Of a stretch of 64,000 nt of DNA, positions 9,690 through 21,309 are shown piece after piece. Where the stretch lies: assembly GCF_947179165.1 (NCBI RefSeq), contig NC_077240.1, positions 71,627,501-71,691,500 on the forward strand, in the 5' to 3' direction. The notes under the pieces are model-generated. The model saw only the letters and a list, made by a program, of their open reading frames with translations. It was not told where the DNA came from and did no database searches. Source of the stretch: Solanum dulcamara (taxonomy: Eukaryota; Streptophyta; Magnoliopsida; Solanales; Solanaceae). The position numbers and the translations under genes were made by a program. Within the stretch, counting starts at the first letter, position 1; each line of letters begins with the position of its first letter.

Positions 9690-11758
9690 CTCAATTATTT
9701 AACTAATCTGTCTACAGTTAATAACCTCTTATGGAGCATGAGCCACAAGGTGAAATAGGCTTTTGGTTTGGCTGCATTTCTGAACATGACATTTCCACTA
9801 CATTCTTGGTTGCTCTCCTAATATATGTAGGTATGTTTGCCTTATCATTCTTCCTTTTTTACTTCTTGCCTGTTGCATTTGATCAGCTACCTGTTTAGTT
9901 CCCATGACCTCCCTGACCATCCAACTAGCTTGTCTTGGTATTTGCCACATGCTTTGGCCCTTTATATAGAAACTATGGATCTATTTTATCCATAATCTTC
10001 CTTGTGTGCAAGATCCCAACATATTTTTGCTAGTACTGCCTTATTCCACACCTACAAATTAAGTAATCCCATACCCCCTGCTGCTTTGGGACAACAGACT
10101 CTATCCCAGAGAACTAGAGCCTTCTTGGTAAGATGACCTTCTCCAGATCATACGTAGCTTCTACATAGGCCTTCAATTAGCTTGATAATCTTTGTAGGTA
10201 TAATAAACAACTATGCCCAGTATGACTAAACCCCAAATAACACAGTTTGGACTAATTGTGTTCTGCCAGCATAAGATAGTTTTTTAGATGTCCAAGAGTT
10301 GATCCTTGCCATTATTTTCTCTATAAGAGGATACCATTGTAGTACAGATAGCTTCTTTGTGGATAATGGAATCCCAAGGTACTTAAAAGGTAGTTTTCCC
10401 ACTGAGTATCCAAGTTGTTGTGTGATTTGATGTCTATCCTCTAGTACCACCCCTCTGGAAAAGATTAGGAGGTCATCTACAAAACATAGATGTGTAATAC
10501 CCAATTTAGAACACCTTGGATGAAATTTGAAAGTTTTGTCATTCTTGAGTCCATTGAGTGATCTGCTAATGTACTCCATTGCAATGGCAAATAGAAATGG
10601 AGACATTGGATCCTTTTTCTAAGCCCTTTAACAACTACAAATGCCTGAGAGGTATTGCCATTCACAACAATAGAGTAACTAACTATCTTCATACAAATTA
10701 TGATCTATTTAATGAACATAGTAGGAAATCCCAGCTCCTTCATTACCTGTTCTAGATAGCCCCATTCTACAGAGTCATAAGCTTTCTGAAGGTCAATTTT
10801 CAGCATACATCTAGGTGAAATATTCTTCCTAGTGTATGCTTTAACCTACTCATGAGCAATTAGATATTTTCCTCCATGGGATAAACCCAGCTTGGCTGTC
10901 ACTTATGATGGTATGGATGACATCATGTAGCCTTTTATTAAATACCTTAGAGATGATCTTATATAACACAGTACAACATGCAATAGGCCTGGACTCTTTC
11001 ACATTGGTCGGACTATTCACTTTTGGGACAAGGGATACTAATGTGCAGTTAACAAGTTTATAAATCTTCCCAGTAGTGAAAAAACTTTGTACTGCATTAA
11101 TAATTTCATGCTTGATGATCTACCATGCCTGCTTGAAGAAAAAAAGCATTATAGCCATCAATACCTGGTGCATTGTCATTCCCAATGGTTTGCAGTCCTG
11201 TATATATCTCCTCCTCCGATATCTCTGCACATAGTTTGATTCTTTATTGTCTAGTCAGCACTGGACCCCTTTTCATAACTTGAATATCTATGGCTGGTAG
11301 ATTGATTGCTGAGGTTTCCATAAGCCCCTTATAGAATGGAAAAATTCTTCTTGAATATCTTTAGGCTCATATAATCTCTGTCCTGAAAGGGAGGTGATGA
11401 TCCTTATTTGTTTCTTCTGAGTTCTCTCCCTTAGAGAGCACTGAAGTAATTGTTGTTAGCATCCCCTAACTGAATCCATTTTGTTCTAGACTTTTGTTGT
11501 AATTCACTCTCCTCTATCAAGAACCATTTTTCCGACTTCATTAGCATCTCCTTTTCTTGGTCAATTAAGTCATCAGTAGCTTGAATGGCTATATGCTCTT
11601 GTATTTTATTGAGATCCTCTTTGGCCTTTTCTATTCTCTTGCTTATGTATTTGAATTCAGAATTATTTAGCTTCCTCAATCCCTGTGGAAGATCTTTCAT
11701 CTTAAACCACACATTCTTCATACTATTATTGCTAAACTTCTTCTTCTAGGTGGGGTTA
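9690..11758 (-). pseudogene. L1 ORF2: linker, reverse transcriptase and thumb (degenerate)
   Basis: Read 3' to 5' on the plus strand. From 11721 downward: linker MKNVWFKMKDLPQG and WIQLGDANNNYFSAL; near 10800-10710 the palm motif LKIDLQKAYDSVEWGYL with its catalytic Asp; 10606-10226 MSPFLFAIAMEYISR, then HLCFVDDLLIFSRG with FVDD at the second catalytic site, LPFKYLGIPLS and KKLSYAGRTQLVQ; about 10130-10060 WDRVCCPKAAGGMGLLNL; and about 9720-9690 RLLTVDRLVK. Several frameshifts and stops separate these blocks. Reverse transcription function is lost. The 5' continuation lies beyond the gypsy insertion at 17530. Confidence 0.85.
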
Positions 11759-11828
11759 TGTAACACCCCCCAAAATTCTTCACTAAGATTCGTACCCTTC
11801 TTCGTATACATGTAGGATCGAACCCAGC

Positions 11829-12606
11829 TAGACAGATGGCCAAGCAGAGCGCACCATCCAGATATTGGAGGATATGTTGAGGGCATGTGTACTTGACTTC
11901 AAAGGAAATTGGGATGATCGCTTACCTCTCATAGAGTTTGCATATAATAATAGCTATTATGCAAGCATTCAAATGGCTCCTTATGAAGCTTTGTATGGGA
12001 GGAGGTGTAGATCACCAATTGGGTGGTTTGAAGTTGGTGAAGCTGAGTTGATTGGGCCTGATTTTGTTCACCAAGCTATGGAGAAGGTGAGAGTTATTCA
12101 AGATAGGCTAAAGACAGCCCAAAGCCGTCAAAAATCTTACACCGATGTGAAGAGGAGAGACTTGGAGTTTGAGGTGGATGATTGGGTGTACTTGAAAGTG
12201 TCACTCATGAAGGGCGTCATGAGGTTTGGAAGGAAGGGAAAGCTTAGTCCTCGATACATTGGTCCTTACCAGGTTGTGAGGAGGATAGAGAGTGTCGCTT
12301 ATGAATTAGAGTTACCCTCAAAGCTAGCCGCCATTCATCTGGTATTCCACGTCTCGATGTTGAAGAAGTGCTTGGGCGATCCCTTATTGGTAGTCCCCAT
12401 TGATAGTATTGGAGTTAAGGATAGCTTATCCTATAAAGAGGTTCCGATCCAAATTCTTGATCGCCAAATTCGCAAATTGAGGAACAAAGAGATCGCCTCA
12501 GTCAAAGTCCTGTGGAGAAATCAATTTATTGAGAAAGCCACATGGGAGGCAGAGGAAGATATGAAATCTAAATAGCCACATCTATTTGTGCCTACCGATG
12601 AGAATG
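11829..12606 (+). pseudogene. Gypsy integrase C-terminal half and chromodomain
   Basis: Open from about 11829 to a TAG at 12573-12575. It encodes TDGQAERTIQILEDMLRAC (end of the integrase core with the catalytic Glu), PLIEFAYNNSYYASIQMAP, YEALYGRRCRSP, then the GPY/F region LSPRYIGPYQVVRRIE and a chromodomain-like end, PIQILDRQIRKLRN to WEAEEDM. The TAG falls where related proteins read KYPHLF; the codons after it, PHLFVPT, continue in frame, so this is a nonsense change. The chromodomain places it in the chromovirus group (Tekay/Del-like). The N-terminal HHCC and DD residues are absent because of the deletion. Confidence 0.9.
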
Positions 12607-12765
12607 TTGAAGGTAATGTCCATTTTCTTGACTTGAATTCGTTTGTGCATTTTGAGTTTGGATAGTAATTAGTTTGAGAATTTGATTGGTTGCATGACTG
12701 AATTTTGATTGTGATTTGTATCCCGAGTCCATCCTTGGTTTACTCATCATTCGAGGACGAATGAT

Positions 12766-12781
12766 CTCAAGGGGGAGATAA
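12766..12781 (+). promoter_or_regulatory. Polypurine tract of the gypsy element
   Basis: CAAGGGGGAGATAA lies immediately before the TG of the 3' LTR at 12782. Such tracts prime plus-strand DNA synthesis in LTR retrotransposons. Position relative to the LTR supports the call. Confidence 0.8.
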
Positions 12782-13189
12782 TGTAACACCCCCCAAAATT
12801 CTTCACTAAGATTCGGACCCTTCTTCGTATACATGTAGGATCGAACCTGACTATTGTGAAGTGTATGCATGAGTTAGGATGAGTTCCCAAGGAATTTAAG
12901 AGTGTTAGAGGTTATGTGGGGTCACAAAGGATCCCTAGAACCAAGCTAAGTCCAAAGAATTCATCTCGGCTAAGTTTTAGAATGAGTCTGTAGAAGGGGT
13001 CGACTTCTAGCGACCATATCATTTGAAATATGAAGATCTGGGTAGCCCATGATCTATTAAATTAAAGGTCTTCGAGTATTCTTTCCATCGCCACTAAGAT
13101 TGTAATTTTTGGAGTTCGGAGTCAAAAGTTACAACTCTCCTAAGATGGACTAGTACTGCAGGAATTTCAGGCCTGGGTGACAACTGCTG

Positions 13190-13500
13190 GAAACCTGGGC
13201 TTGGCGCAGCAGTGGCGCGATGCGCTACTATCGCGCCAGGAACAAGCCTCAGTAGTTTGGTCCCTGGCGCGGCGCGCCACTAGGAGATGTGCAGGGTTTT
13301 TAAGCCTATTTTCCAAAACCCAGAAAATATAGGCTTGGCGTTGTAAGGGCGCGACGCGCCACTATCGCGCCATAAAACAGCCTCAGTAGTTTGGTCCTTG
13401 GCGCGATGTGCCACTATCAGATGTGCAGGTTTTAAGCCTAAATTCGACTTGGCGCCGCAGTGGCGCGACGCGCCACTATCGCGCCAGGAGCATTTTAGCC
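13190..13500 (+). repeat. GC-rich palindromic array inside the gypsy LTR
   Basis: Three imperfect copies of a 120-135-base unit. Each contains a self-complementary core of the type GGCGCGACGCGCC followed by ACTATCGCGCC (at about 13210, 13347 and 13464). Two copies also share CCTCAGTAGTTTGGTCC (about 13248 and 13381). The block is strikingly CpG-rich against about 35-40 percent GC around it. Confidence 0.85.
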
Positions 13501-13650
13501 TGTTTTCCAAATTTTTGGAGAAAGGGCAATTTGGGTATTTTCCCAAATTATATATACATCAGCCTTGAACATTTATGGACCATTATTTCAGTCCCTCTCT
13601 CTCTCTAAAAGCCCTAGAAATTTCCTTCTCTTCTTTTTCTTCTCCATTTC

Positions 13651-15971
13651 TGTAACATCCCCTAAAAAACGTTGTATACGATATTTCAATTCTCGCCTAA
13701 ATATTATACAGCCTCTTAGCATTCTTTTAGCCTTTCATAGGTAATGATGATAAATAAATAAGCGGAAATCATAATAGTAAATCTTCAACTTACATATGTC
13801 CAACAATACCTCTAACTATTAGATTTAATGGGGCTAAGACAAGTCCCTAGCTCACCCTTAATTATAATAGAAGAAATGCCATAGTAAAATATCTTAACAT
13901 ATCATAAGCTAGAAAGATAAAGGAGTATTGTTCCCGGAACATGGGAACTCACCAAAAGTAGTCTTCAATGGAATATCAACTAGCCACGTGGAGGAGAACG
14001 AGGAGGATCACTGATCCCTACATGGTGATATCATGTAGGCAAAAGAGTATGCGTTAGTACTTTGAATGTACTAAGTATGTAAGGATGCATGAACATTGAG
14101 GAAAACATTAAAACATTTATGTAATATGGAACATAATTTAATGTATGCATAATAAATCATATATATATCCTTTAAAACATTCATTTTGTGGGAAATTAAC
14201 CATAACCGACATTTAAGACCATGCGAGCTATTACATGGAATCCAACATAACCCCCTACGTTGGCCGGGGAGACTACTTGCCAGGTAGAACTCCGTCAACT
14301 TCATTCATTTCTTTAACTTTAACTTTAAGGGCTTTCATGGATCCATTAGCCTAAGCCTAAAAGTGCTCCTATGTTGGCACATAGTTAATGAGACAAGGGG
14401 TTGCTACTAGGATTCCCTTACTGAATCCCACCTCAATGCCTCATTCGGTGCTAAGTCAATCCCACGGAATAGTTTAATACTTCAAAATATTCATAGCATA
14501 TAACTTGAGATTTCAAACATCATATTCGGTAGAATAGCTCATTAAAACATTTGATAATTCAAATATGCAAGAATTGTCCTTATTGCATAAAGAATCCATC
14601 ATTCATATCATTTCATCATTCTTTCATTTCATAAGACTCCATTTTTGATCATAGATATTGCTTTCATAAACATTTATTTGGAGTCAAAGCTTTCAAGTCA
14701 AACTTTATTAAAAACATAGTAAAACTAGGTGGGTTCAAATCACTTCAACTTGCAAATATGTATGTAAATAAATATACATAAATACTTTGAAATCCATTAA
14801 TTAAAAATCATGCTTTTAAACAACCCACCATGAATTTCAAGAATCTTTAAATAGATAAATAGAGGAATTACTTGTAAACCATCAATTCATACATATAAAA
14901 TTATGTTGCATCAAAATAGACCAATAATCATTAGTTTAACCATGATTCATACTATTAAGTAAAAATAAGAATTTCCATAAGAAAATATTACTTGAAATCA
15001 AAAGACTTAATTGAAAGAGTTTTTGGACTACATGGGTGAAAGAACCCATGGATAAACACCCACATAACTTAGAGTAGAGCTAATTTTTTTTTTATAATTT
15101 ATCATATAATCAAAATAATTTAGACATGAGAGTGGAAGGAATACTCTCATTGAAGCCTTACATACCTGGAATCCGAAGCTTTAGTCGGAACCGAAAGACT
15201 TAATGAACACTCTTGAGTCCTAACTTTTCTCCTTGCCGGAACGTTTTGTGTACTACCCGGAGTATATGAATCACCGGAATAGTATTTCTTCACTACTAAG
15301 AACTAAAACTATATTTGAGAATATGTAAAGAAGTGTATAGAGAGAAGATTTGCTTTGACAAAGCTTGATGAATAAAATGAGGAAATAAGGTGGGTATTTA
15401 TAGGTGGGAAAGAGAGACCTAACAATAAATAAAATAATTATAAAGAAAAATCTGAACATTTAATGGAATATATTGATGTCATGGATGATGTTAAATGGAG
15501 GATAATTTATGTCATGAGTGATGTCAAATGTATCTAGATCTTTCAATGGTAGGTGAAATGAGTTATCTTTGACAGAATACTCCTTTTCGGAGCTGCGTTT
15601 GAACAGGATAAATTCCTTATTAGGATTTGGTGTCTTCATAAGAATTGTAGATATAGAAGTCTAATTTTATGTCGTTCAAGAATCAACCAATTCGGATAAT
15701 CCTACAGTAAGATATGATTTTTCTTCTATAAACACTCCTTTCCGTCACAGCATTCTGTCTTACAATAATTAATTTATTTGACCTACTTAACCTCTGAAAC
15801 TTAACATATGGTCTTCACAAGAGTTGTAGGTAAAGATCTTGTGGTTACTCAGAAATTTGAATCACCCAATTTGGATATTCCTATGAAAAGTTATGCCCAA
15901 AATACAGAGGTTGTATCATATTTAGGCGAGAATTGAAACATCGTATACAACGTTTTTTAGGGGATGTTACA
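13651..15971 (-). mobile_element. Solo LTR with 5-bp TSD ATTTC
   Basis: Begins TGTAACATCCCC and ends GGGGATGTTACA, flanked by perfect ATTTC direct repeats at 13646-13650 and 15972-15976. The 5-bp TSD and TG...CA ends mark an LTR. Read on the minus strand it has the same landmarks as the other gypsy LTRs, for example AGGTATGTAAGGCTTC near 15170, so it is a recombined solo LTR in minus orientation. Unusually, its first and last 50-odd bases form a long inverted repeat (13651-13705 against 15917-15971). No protein domains occur inside. Confidence 0.85.
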
Positions 15972-17529
15972 ATTTCCAACAAGGATTGCTTCAAGAACTT
16001 CAAGAATTCAAGCCTTCCATTGAAGACCTAACATCAAGGTTTTCTTCAAAGTCTTCACTAAGGTATGTAAGGCTATTCAAAGCATGGGTTGAGTTCACCC
16101 ATGTGCCCTACATCTTCTTTGAAATTGATTGTTCATAAGAATGAAGTTTATTGATAGAGTTAGGTCCAAATAGGTCCTTTTCATCTATTACCCTAATTTC
16201 TATTATTTTGATGTTGTGGAGTTTAGAAAGTGATGTGCTACATATTGGTATGAGTTGATTGAGATGAGAGGTCGATCATATATTGTTAATTTCTTAACTA
16301 TGTTGATTTTGATAAAGAATGTTAATTTTCTTAAATATGTTGTTTATCTTGAATTGTTGATTTAAAACCTTGGAGTTGTGATGAGTCCCAAAAGATTTGT
16401 TAAATGAATAGAGGAATGATTGGATAGGTTTGTATGTTGTTATATATGCATATTTAATCTACTCGTGAAAGATATGATTGGGATTGATCGGATAGTATGG
16501 TTGGGAGAGGTTTGATTGTGATAGAGTTGATGAGTTGACAAGGTTGTAAATAAGACTTATCGATATGATTTGATTGAGTTGATTGGATGGAGTTTTATGA
16601 GCATTGAGTCTTGGGAGGAGTATCGAGCACTGAATTAGGTAAGAGTAAGTAATAACTCCAATCCAATAACTACGTCGCCAAATGTAGGAGGGGATTGAAC
16701 CGTTAAAGTCGGATGCTTCCCCAAAATTATTGTCCTGACATTATATGACTTGGTTGGATTGGATCCATGATTGGTTGATTCGTTCATACCCTGGCAAAGT
16801 ATGAACGGATGCGGCAACAACGTCGGTTTGTTGTACTGTCACGGGCTCATAAGTGATGGTTGTCGGATAAGAGAAACTCCCATATAGGTCTTGATAGTAC
16901 TCTGAGTCAGATTGGGTTGAATTGTATGTGAATGGTCCCGTCTAAACCATATTCTTGTTTTGACTTAGGACACTTGATTGAGCTGTTCTTCTCTTGAGTT
17001 GAGATTCTGAGTTGATATTATTCTTCCTTGATGTTTGTTTCATTCGGCCATTTTACATTCCATGTACTGACGCCATTTGGCCTGCATCATTTCATGATGC
17101 AAAGACAGGTACTCGAGATCATCAACCGGCGCACCATTGAAGATCCCCTTACTTCCAGTCAGTTGGTGAGTCCTCCTAGTTTCCGGAGGATACCGAGATT
17201 ATCTTTATAGCTTTGTTTTGCTTCCTTTATTTTGATTATTGGTAGACATGGACTTGTCATTGGTACCTCCTGGATTGTTGATAGAGGCTTCATAGACTAG
17301 AGTGTGGAAGTGTTGAATTGTCCATTTTGATTAGCTTTATTCTAGCTGATTATTGATTTGATAGTTGTTTGGCCTTTGGCCTTATATTATGGTTAGTAGC
17401 CCACAATAGAGTCTTCCGCTGATAGAATGTGATTAAATGAAAGTGTGATTGGACCAAGTGGTTCGCTTGAAGGCAAGAAATGACTTTCGAGTGCCGGCCA
17501 CGTCTAGGGTACCCTCCCGGGGTGTGACA

Positions 17530-18310
17530 TGTTAACCATAGTCAAGAATGTGTCATGTTCAGCACACACATTGAAAAACTTGAAGTTCACCTTACTACAA
17601 TGCTGGGGTTCTTGCAGGGTGAGTACCATAGGTCAATGATAAGAGATACCAGGGTTCCCATAGTCAGTGGTAATATTTCCCCATTGTACCATCCATCATA
17701 ATTACCAAAGGCTCTATCAATTCTATTTTATATCCTTCCTGACTCATACTGCGTGTTAGTCCAGTAGTAATAACTTCCCTCCATGGTAATTCATTAATGC
17801 CAATAGTTTGCACACATTTCACAAAGTGTTTAACATCATTCATTGTAACTAGAGCCCCAATTAGCCTATCCTGTAGAGTTAATAAAGCATTGAAATCACC
17901 AACTATAAGCCAAGGTGGAGAAATGCTTTGTGCTTGTGTGTTCAGATCTTGCTCTAGATACTTCCTCAGTTCTATAGTACTGAACCCATAGATGACTGAT
18001 ATCATACATTGTTGATCATTAGCTCTATCTCTAATTAAACACTGCAACACTTGTGCTGTATTGCTTATGACATTGGCCTCATAATAGTTTTTATCCCATA
18101 TCAACCATATCCTTCCATGAGTTGTTGTATTATAGTTATTTAGTATTCCCCATCATAGTGTTATCCTTTTACTAATAGCCTTCATGTTGTACTCTTTCGC
18201 CTTTGTTTTAATAAGTCCAGCCAGAGTTATTTTATTATTCTGCAAATAAGACTTAAGCTCCTTCTGCTTATATCTCTTATTCACACCCCTCAAGTTCCAG
18301 AATAACCACT
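17530..18310 (-). pseudogene. L1 ORF2: endonuclease domain (degenerate)
   Basis: The 441-base open stretch 18104-17664 carries VIYGFSTIELRKYL and SPPWLIVGDFNALLTLQDR, with the GDFN motif diagnostic for the L1 EEP endonuclease, then MNDVKHFVKCVQTIGINELPW. After a frameshift, 17690-17580 gives the expected end of the domain, where related proteins have SDHSP. Upstream, 18310-18105 encodes the domain's start in another frame. The segment ends exactly at the gypsy TSD and resumes at 11758. Confidence 0.82.
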
Positions 18311-19810
18311 TCATTAATAAGTTTTTGAGCTCTATCCACTGGCAGTGAAGCTAGTTTACTATGTATCAGACTCTCAAATCCATTCCTAGTTGGTATAGTG
18401 GCTAACACAGGGAAGTTAGTAACAGTGAATTATATGCTGGTGTATCCTGCATTTGGCCAAAAGTTATACTGCTTTGTCTCACTTGGTGTGTGCATTGCTA
18501 TAGCTATCCCCTTCTCTAGCTGTTTCATTTGCTCATCTGTATTGTGCTGACTAGGGCTTGTAAGTGTCTGATCTTGTTCTTTATTAGGCTCAATAGGTTG
18601 CTTCTGTGGCTGATAGGTCCTTTATATTGCCAAGCCTGAGTTACCCTCTTCCCTGGCCTCCTCATCTTTGAAGTATCATCTGTAGCTATCATAGACTTAG
18701 AACATTGATGACAATCTTTTGGCATTTACCACAATACTAAGGTCGCCATTCAAGTTCCACTAATTGGGGAAATGCCTTCCCGTTAGGATCCATAACCATT
18801 ATTTGTTAAGGAATGTCCTTAGTAACATTCACTTCAATTTGCATCCTAGCATACGAAATTCTTGTTTGCTTAGTTGTACATTCATCAGCAAACAGTGGTA
18901 CTCCAACTGCACTCTCTATTCTGCTTAAATATCCCACACCCCAATAGTTGAGAGGTAGTTTGGGAAAGGTCACCCACAAAGGAATTTCAACTAGGAATTC
19001 ACTACCAAAATCAAAATCAAGACACCATTGTTTTAGTATCATAGGCCTGTGATTAATGGTATATGGTCCAGTATACAATATCTCCTTCACATCATGGATT
19101 GATTGGAACTTTATTATGTAATACCCTTCTTCATGAAGATACACATCTGGTTTGGTTTAGTCACTGTAGTCCAGTTCAAAGTAACATACCTGTTCATTGT
19201 GTTGTATCCAGGACATTCTCCAACAACATACACAATGAGGGCACATTTCTATTTCTCCTCTTCAGTTTGGACATCTTCCTCCTCCAGTTGAACTGTGGTT
19301 TGTCCATCAATAATTTGCGTAGGAAAATAGGCTAAGTTCATACCATTATTTGCTGCTCTATTGTTCCTGAACATATTCATCAAAGGCTTCATGTGTTCAG
19401 CATCCTTGATCTTCTCCTTGCCCTTGTTTTGCCCTAGGCCACTAGTATGTTCCTCCTCAATCACACTTTTATCCGGTTTAGCTCTAGCTACTACAAATGT
19501 TGGTTACTGTTCCATTGATTTCAGTTTCCTTACCTCCATGTAAAGGCTCTAAATCTGGGGGCCCTCTTGAATCTGCAGTTGGAGGCGTCACACTCAGATT
19601 CAATCTCCTAGCTACCTCAAATCTTGACGCAGTTCCTATTTCAGCATTCTCCCCTTTATTCACTGATAAGGTTTTTGATTGCACCTGTATTTCTTCCACA
19701 ACTCCTATCACTCGAGCTCCCACCAAGCTTCCTAGTGTTAGCAATGTTATTTTCCGTCCACGACCACGTCCCCTCCCTCTTCCTCTTCCTCTCACCATAG
19801 CTACCACCCC
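18311..19810 (-). pseudogene. L1 ORF1 (DUF4283 and zinc knuckle, degenerate)
   Basis: ORF1 of plant L1 elements binds the element RNA. The start is MVAMVRGRGRGRGRGRG at 19807, an Arg-Gly-rich N-terminus, followed by a Ser/Pro-rich linker. The DUF4283 domain is at about 19140-18800: EEGYYIIKFQSIHDVKEIL, LPLNYWGVGYLSRI and RISYARMQIEVNV. Just downstream (about 18790-18700) DPNGKAFPQLVELEWRP leads to YCGKCQK, a partly decayed zinc knuckle. At least three frameshifts or stops break the frame. The 5' leader extends to about 19870. Confidence 0.8.
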
Positions 19811-19870
19811 TGCGCACGTTAACTACCGTGCACTGAGATCATCTAGTGAGAATTTTTTTTTTAGACTTTG

Positions 19871-20962
19871 AATATCACACACTTTTTTTGCTTTCTTTCC
19901 TTTTCTTTTTTTCTTTGCAGTGTTGATTTTTTACAAAAATAAAAATTATTTTACTATTTTTTTGCTGCATTTTAAATTAAAAAATATCTTTTTTTTTCAA
20001 TAATTTGTTTTCATCTATCAATATTGTATAAATTGTGTAAAAACATGTATAATATATAAATAATTATGTAGTGTATATGTCATGTATCAATTTTTTATAT
20101 GTAATGTATCGATATTGTATAAATAGTTATGTAGTGTATATATAATGTATGGATATTGTATAAGTAATTATGTAGTGCATATATAATGTATTGATATTGT
20201 ATAAATGTTGTATAAATGTGTATCAACATTGTATAAATGATGTATAAACATGTATATGTGATGTATAAATAATTATGTAGTGTATATGTAATATATTGAT
20301 ATTGTATAAATGTGTATCATCATGTATTGATATTATATAAATAATTATGTAATGTATCGATATTTATTTGACTATTATGCATTCCCACCTTTACAAATAA
20401 AGAATAAACAAAAAAAAAGACATAAATACTCATTTTTTCCACAAAAAAAGTGAAACAATTATAAAAGAAAAAAAAATAAAAAAGGAGCAAATAAATAAAT
20501 AAATTAATGATTTTATTTTCAAAGAGCATAGCATTTGTTTTTTAAAATAAAGCAAATGGCCCACTTGCTTTGCACAGCCGAGTGGCCACTGGCCATTTGT
20601 TTGGTTAGATAAAAAGACATGGCTATTTATTTTGAAAACAAATGGGCCGAATGGCCACTGACTGTAATTTTGCCTACAATTTTTTCATCCAATTTTTATA
20701 TTTGTCTGAATAAATTTGTAAATCTTTCGTTTTAGATTTAGTTCGATGAAGAATCTAATTTGAGAAGTTTGAGTTTGAATATAAGACATCATAATCATAA
20801 AAGCTTTTTGGTAACATAGTAAAGGAATATGTAAAAGGAGTGATCAACTTCATATATAATAACCGAAATTTAGTGTTCTTTTATAAAGCCTTGTTGCTGA
20901 TAGCAGTTTTTGGTTAATGTACACACTTGAAGACTATGGGAGATCGTAATCTTATGCCAATT
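19871..20962. repeat. AT-rich region with degenerate 40-50-bp minisatellite
   Basis: From about 20059 to 20365 a unit close to AATTATGTAGTGTATATGTA plus TGTATTGATATTGTATAAAT recurs at least four times with variable length (starts near 20062, 20128, 20168, 20269 and 20341). The flanks are poly(T)/poly(A)-rich. From 20570 to 20680 the phrase 'aatggcc.ctggcc' is repeated, and nothing else is recognisable up to 20962. Confidence 0.65.
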
Positions 20963-21288
20963 TGATACAACCTGAAATTCGAAATATGAAATTGAACAGA
21001 GTTGAGCTCACCTAAAGAACAAATGGCTGAATTGTTCTTGAACAGTGCACTCTAGAACCCTTATTGGATTCAGCAGTTAGAGAAGAAAGAGAGAAATCTT
21101 ATTGATTGAGAATTTTCTGATGCTTTACAATTCACCGTTCTGCTATTTATGCTGTGAGTAACTGAATTAGGAAAATGGAATCTAAAAGTTAGTTACAACT
21201 AACTTTCTAACTACCTACAGCTGACCACGTAACTTCTAAATGACTAATCTATTGCTAAAATAGGCATCGACAGATTAGGATCGTATCA
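20963..21288 (-). repeat. 3' LTR of the chromodomain gypsy fragment
   Basis: Bounded by TGATAC on the plus strand at 20963 and its complement GTATCA at 21283-21288, directly after the minus-strand polypurine tract. At 326 bases it has the size and TG...CA structure of a short chromovirus LTR. The flank outside it is CAATT; no second copy is available to prove a TSD. Confidence 0.7.
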
Positions 21289-21309
21289 AATACTCTCCCC
21301 TTGAGACAA

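Larger units (their letters stand above)
11759..17529 (+). mobile_element. Tekay/Del-like Ty3-gypsy element, internally deleted
   Basis: Starts TGTAACACCC at 11759 and ends GGGGTGTGACA at 17529, with near-TSDs GGTTA and TGTTA in the L1. Only about 70 bases of the 5' LTR remain before the text jumps (about 11828) into the integrase core; gag, protease, RT and RNase H are missing. The integrase C-terminus with chromodomain (11829-12606), a polypurine tract and a full 3' LTR (12782-17529, itself carrying a 2.3-kb solo LTR) follow. The first about 70 bases at 11759 and 12782 are nearly identical, as expected for the two LTRs of one insertion. Confidence 0.87.
12782..17529 (+). repeat. 3' LTR of the gypsy element (interrupted by a solo LTR)
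   Basis: Begins TGTAACACCC and ends GTGTGACA. Without the nested 13651-15971 insert and one TSD copy, the LTR is about 2.4 kb. It contains a GC-rich array (13190-13500), the phrase AAGGTATGTAAGGCT (about 16060), a 19-base hairpin TGCATCATTTCATGATGCA (17083-17101) and GGCGCACCATTGA (17128-17140), all of which recur in the other LTRs of this window except the GC-rich array. Confidence 0.85.
9690..19870 (-). mobile_element. L1-type LINE split by a gypsy insertion
   Basis: A minus-strand L1-type element in two pieces: 17530-19870 (5' leader, ORF1, endonuclease) and 9690-11758 (endonuclease/RT linker, RT, thumb). The protein text is continuous when the intervening gypsy element is removed: NVCAEHDTFLTMVN at 17530 is followed by SMKNVWFKMKDLP at 11725, as in related L1 ORF2 proteins. 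The insertion is flanked by GGTTA (11754-11758) and TGTTA (17530-17534), a 4-of-5 match to a 5-bp TSD. The RNase H end and poly(A) are missing, so the 3' end at about 9690 is a truncation. Many stops and frameshifts show age. Confidence 0.85.

Noticed and set aside
13651..15971. DNA transposon, because of the long terminal inverted repeats
   Set aside because: The 5-bp TSD, TG...CA ends and internal landmarks shared with gypsy LTRs fit a solo LTR better; no transposase is present.
20059..20365. Matrix attachment region or replication origin from the AT-rich repeats
   Set aside because: Composition alone does not support such a function; recorded only as a minisatellite.
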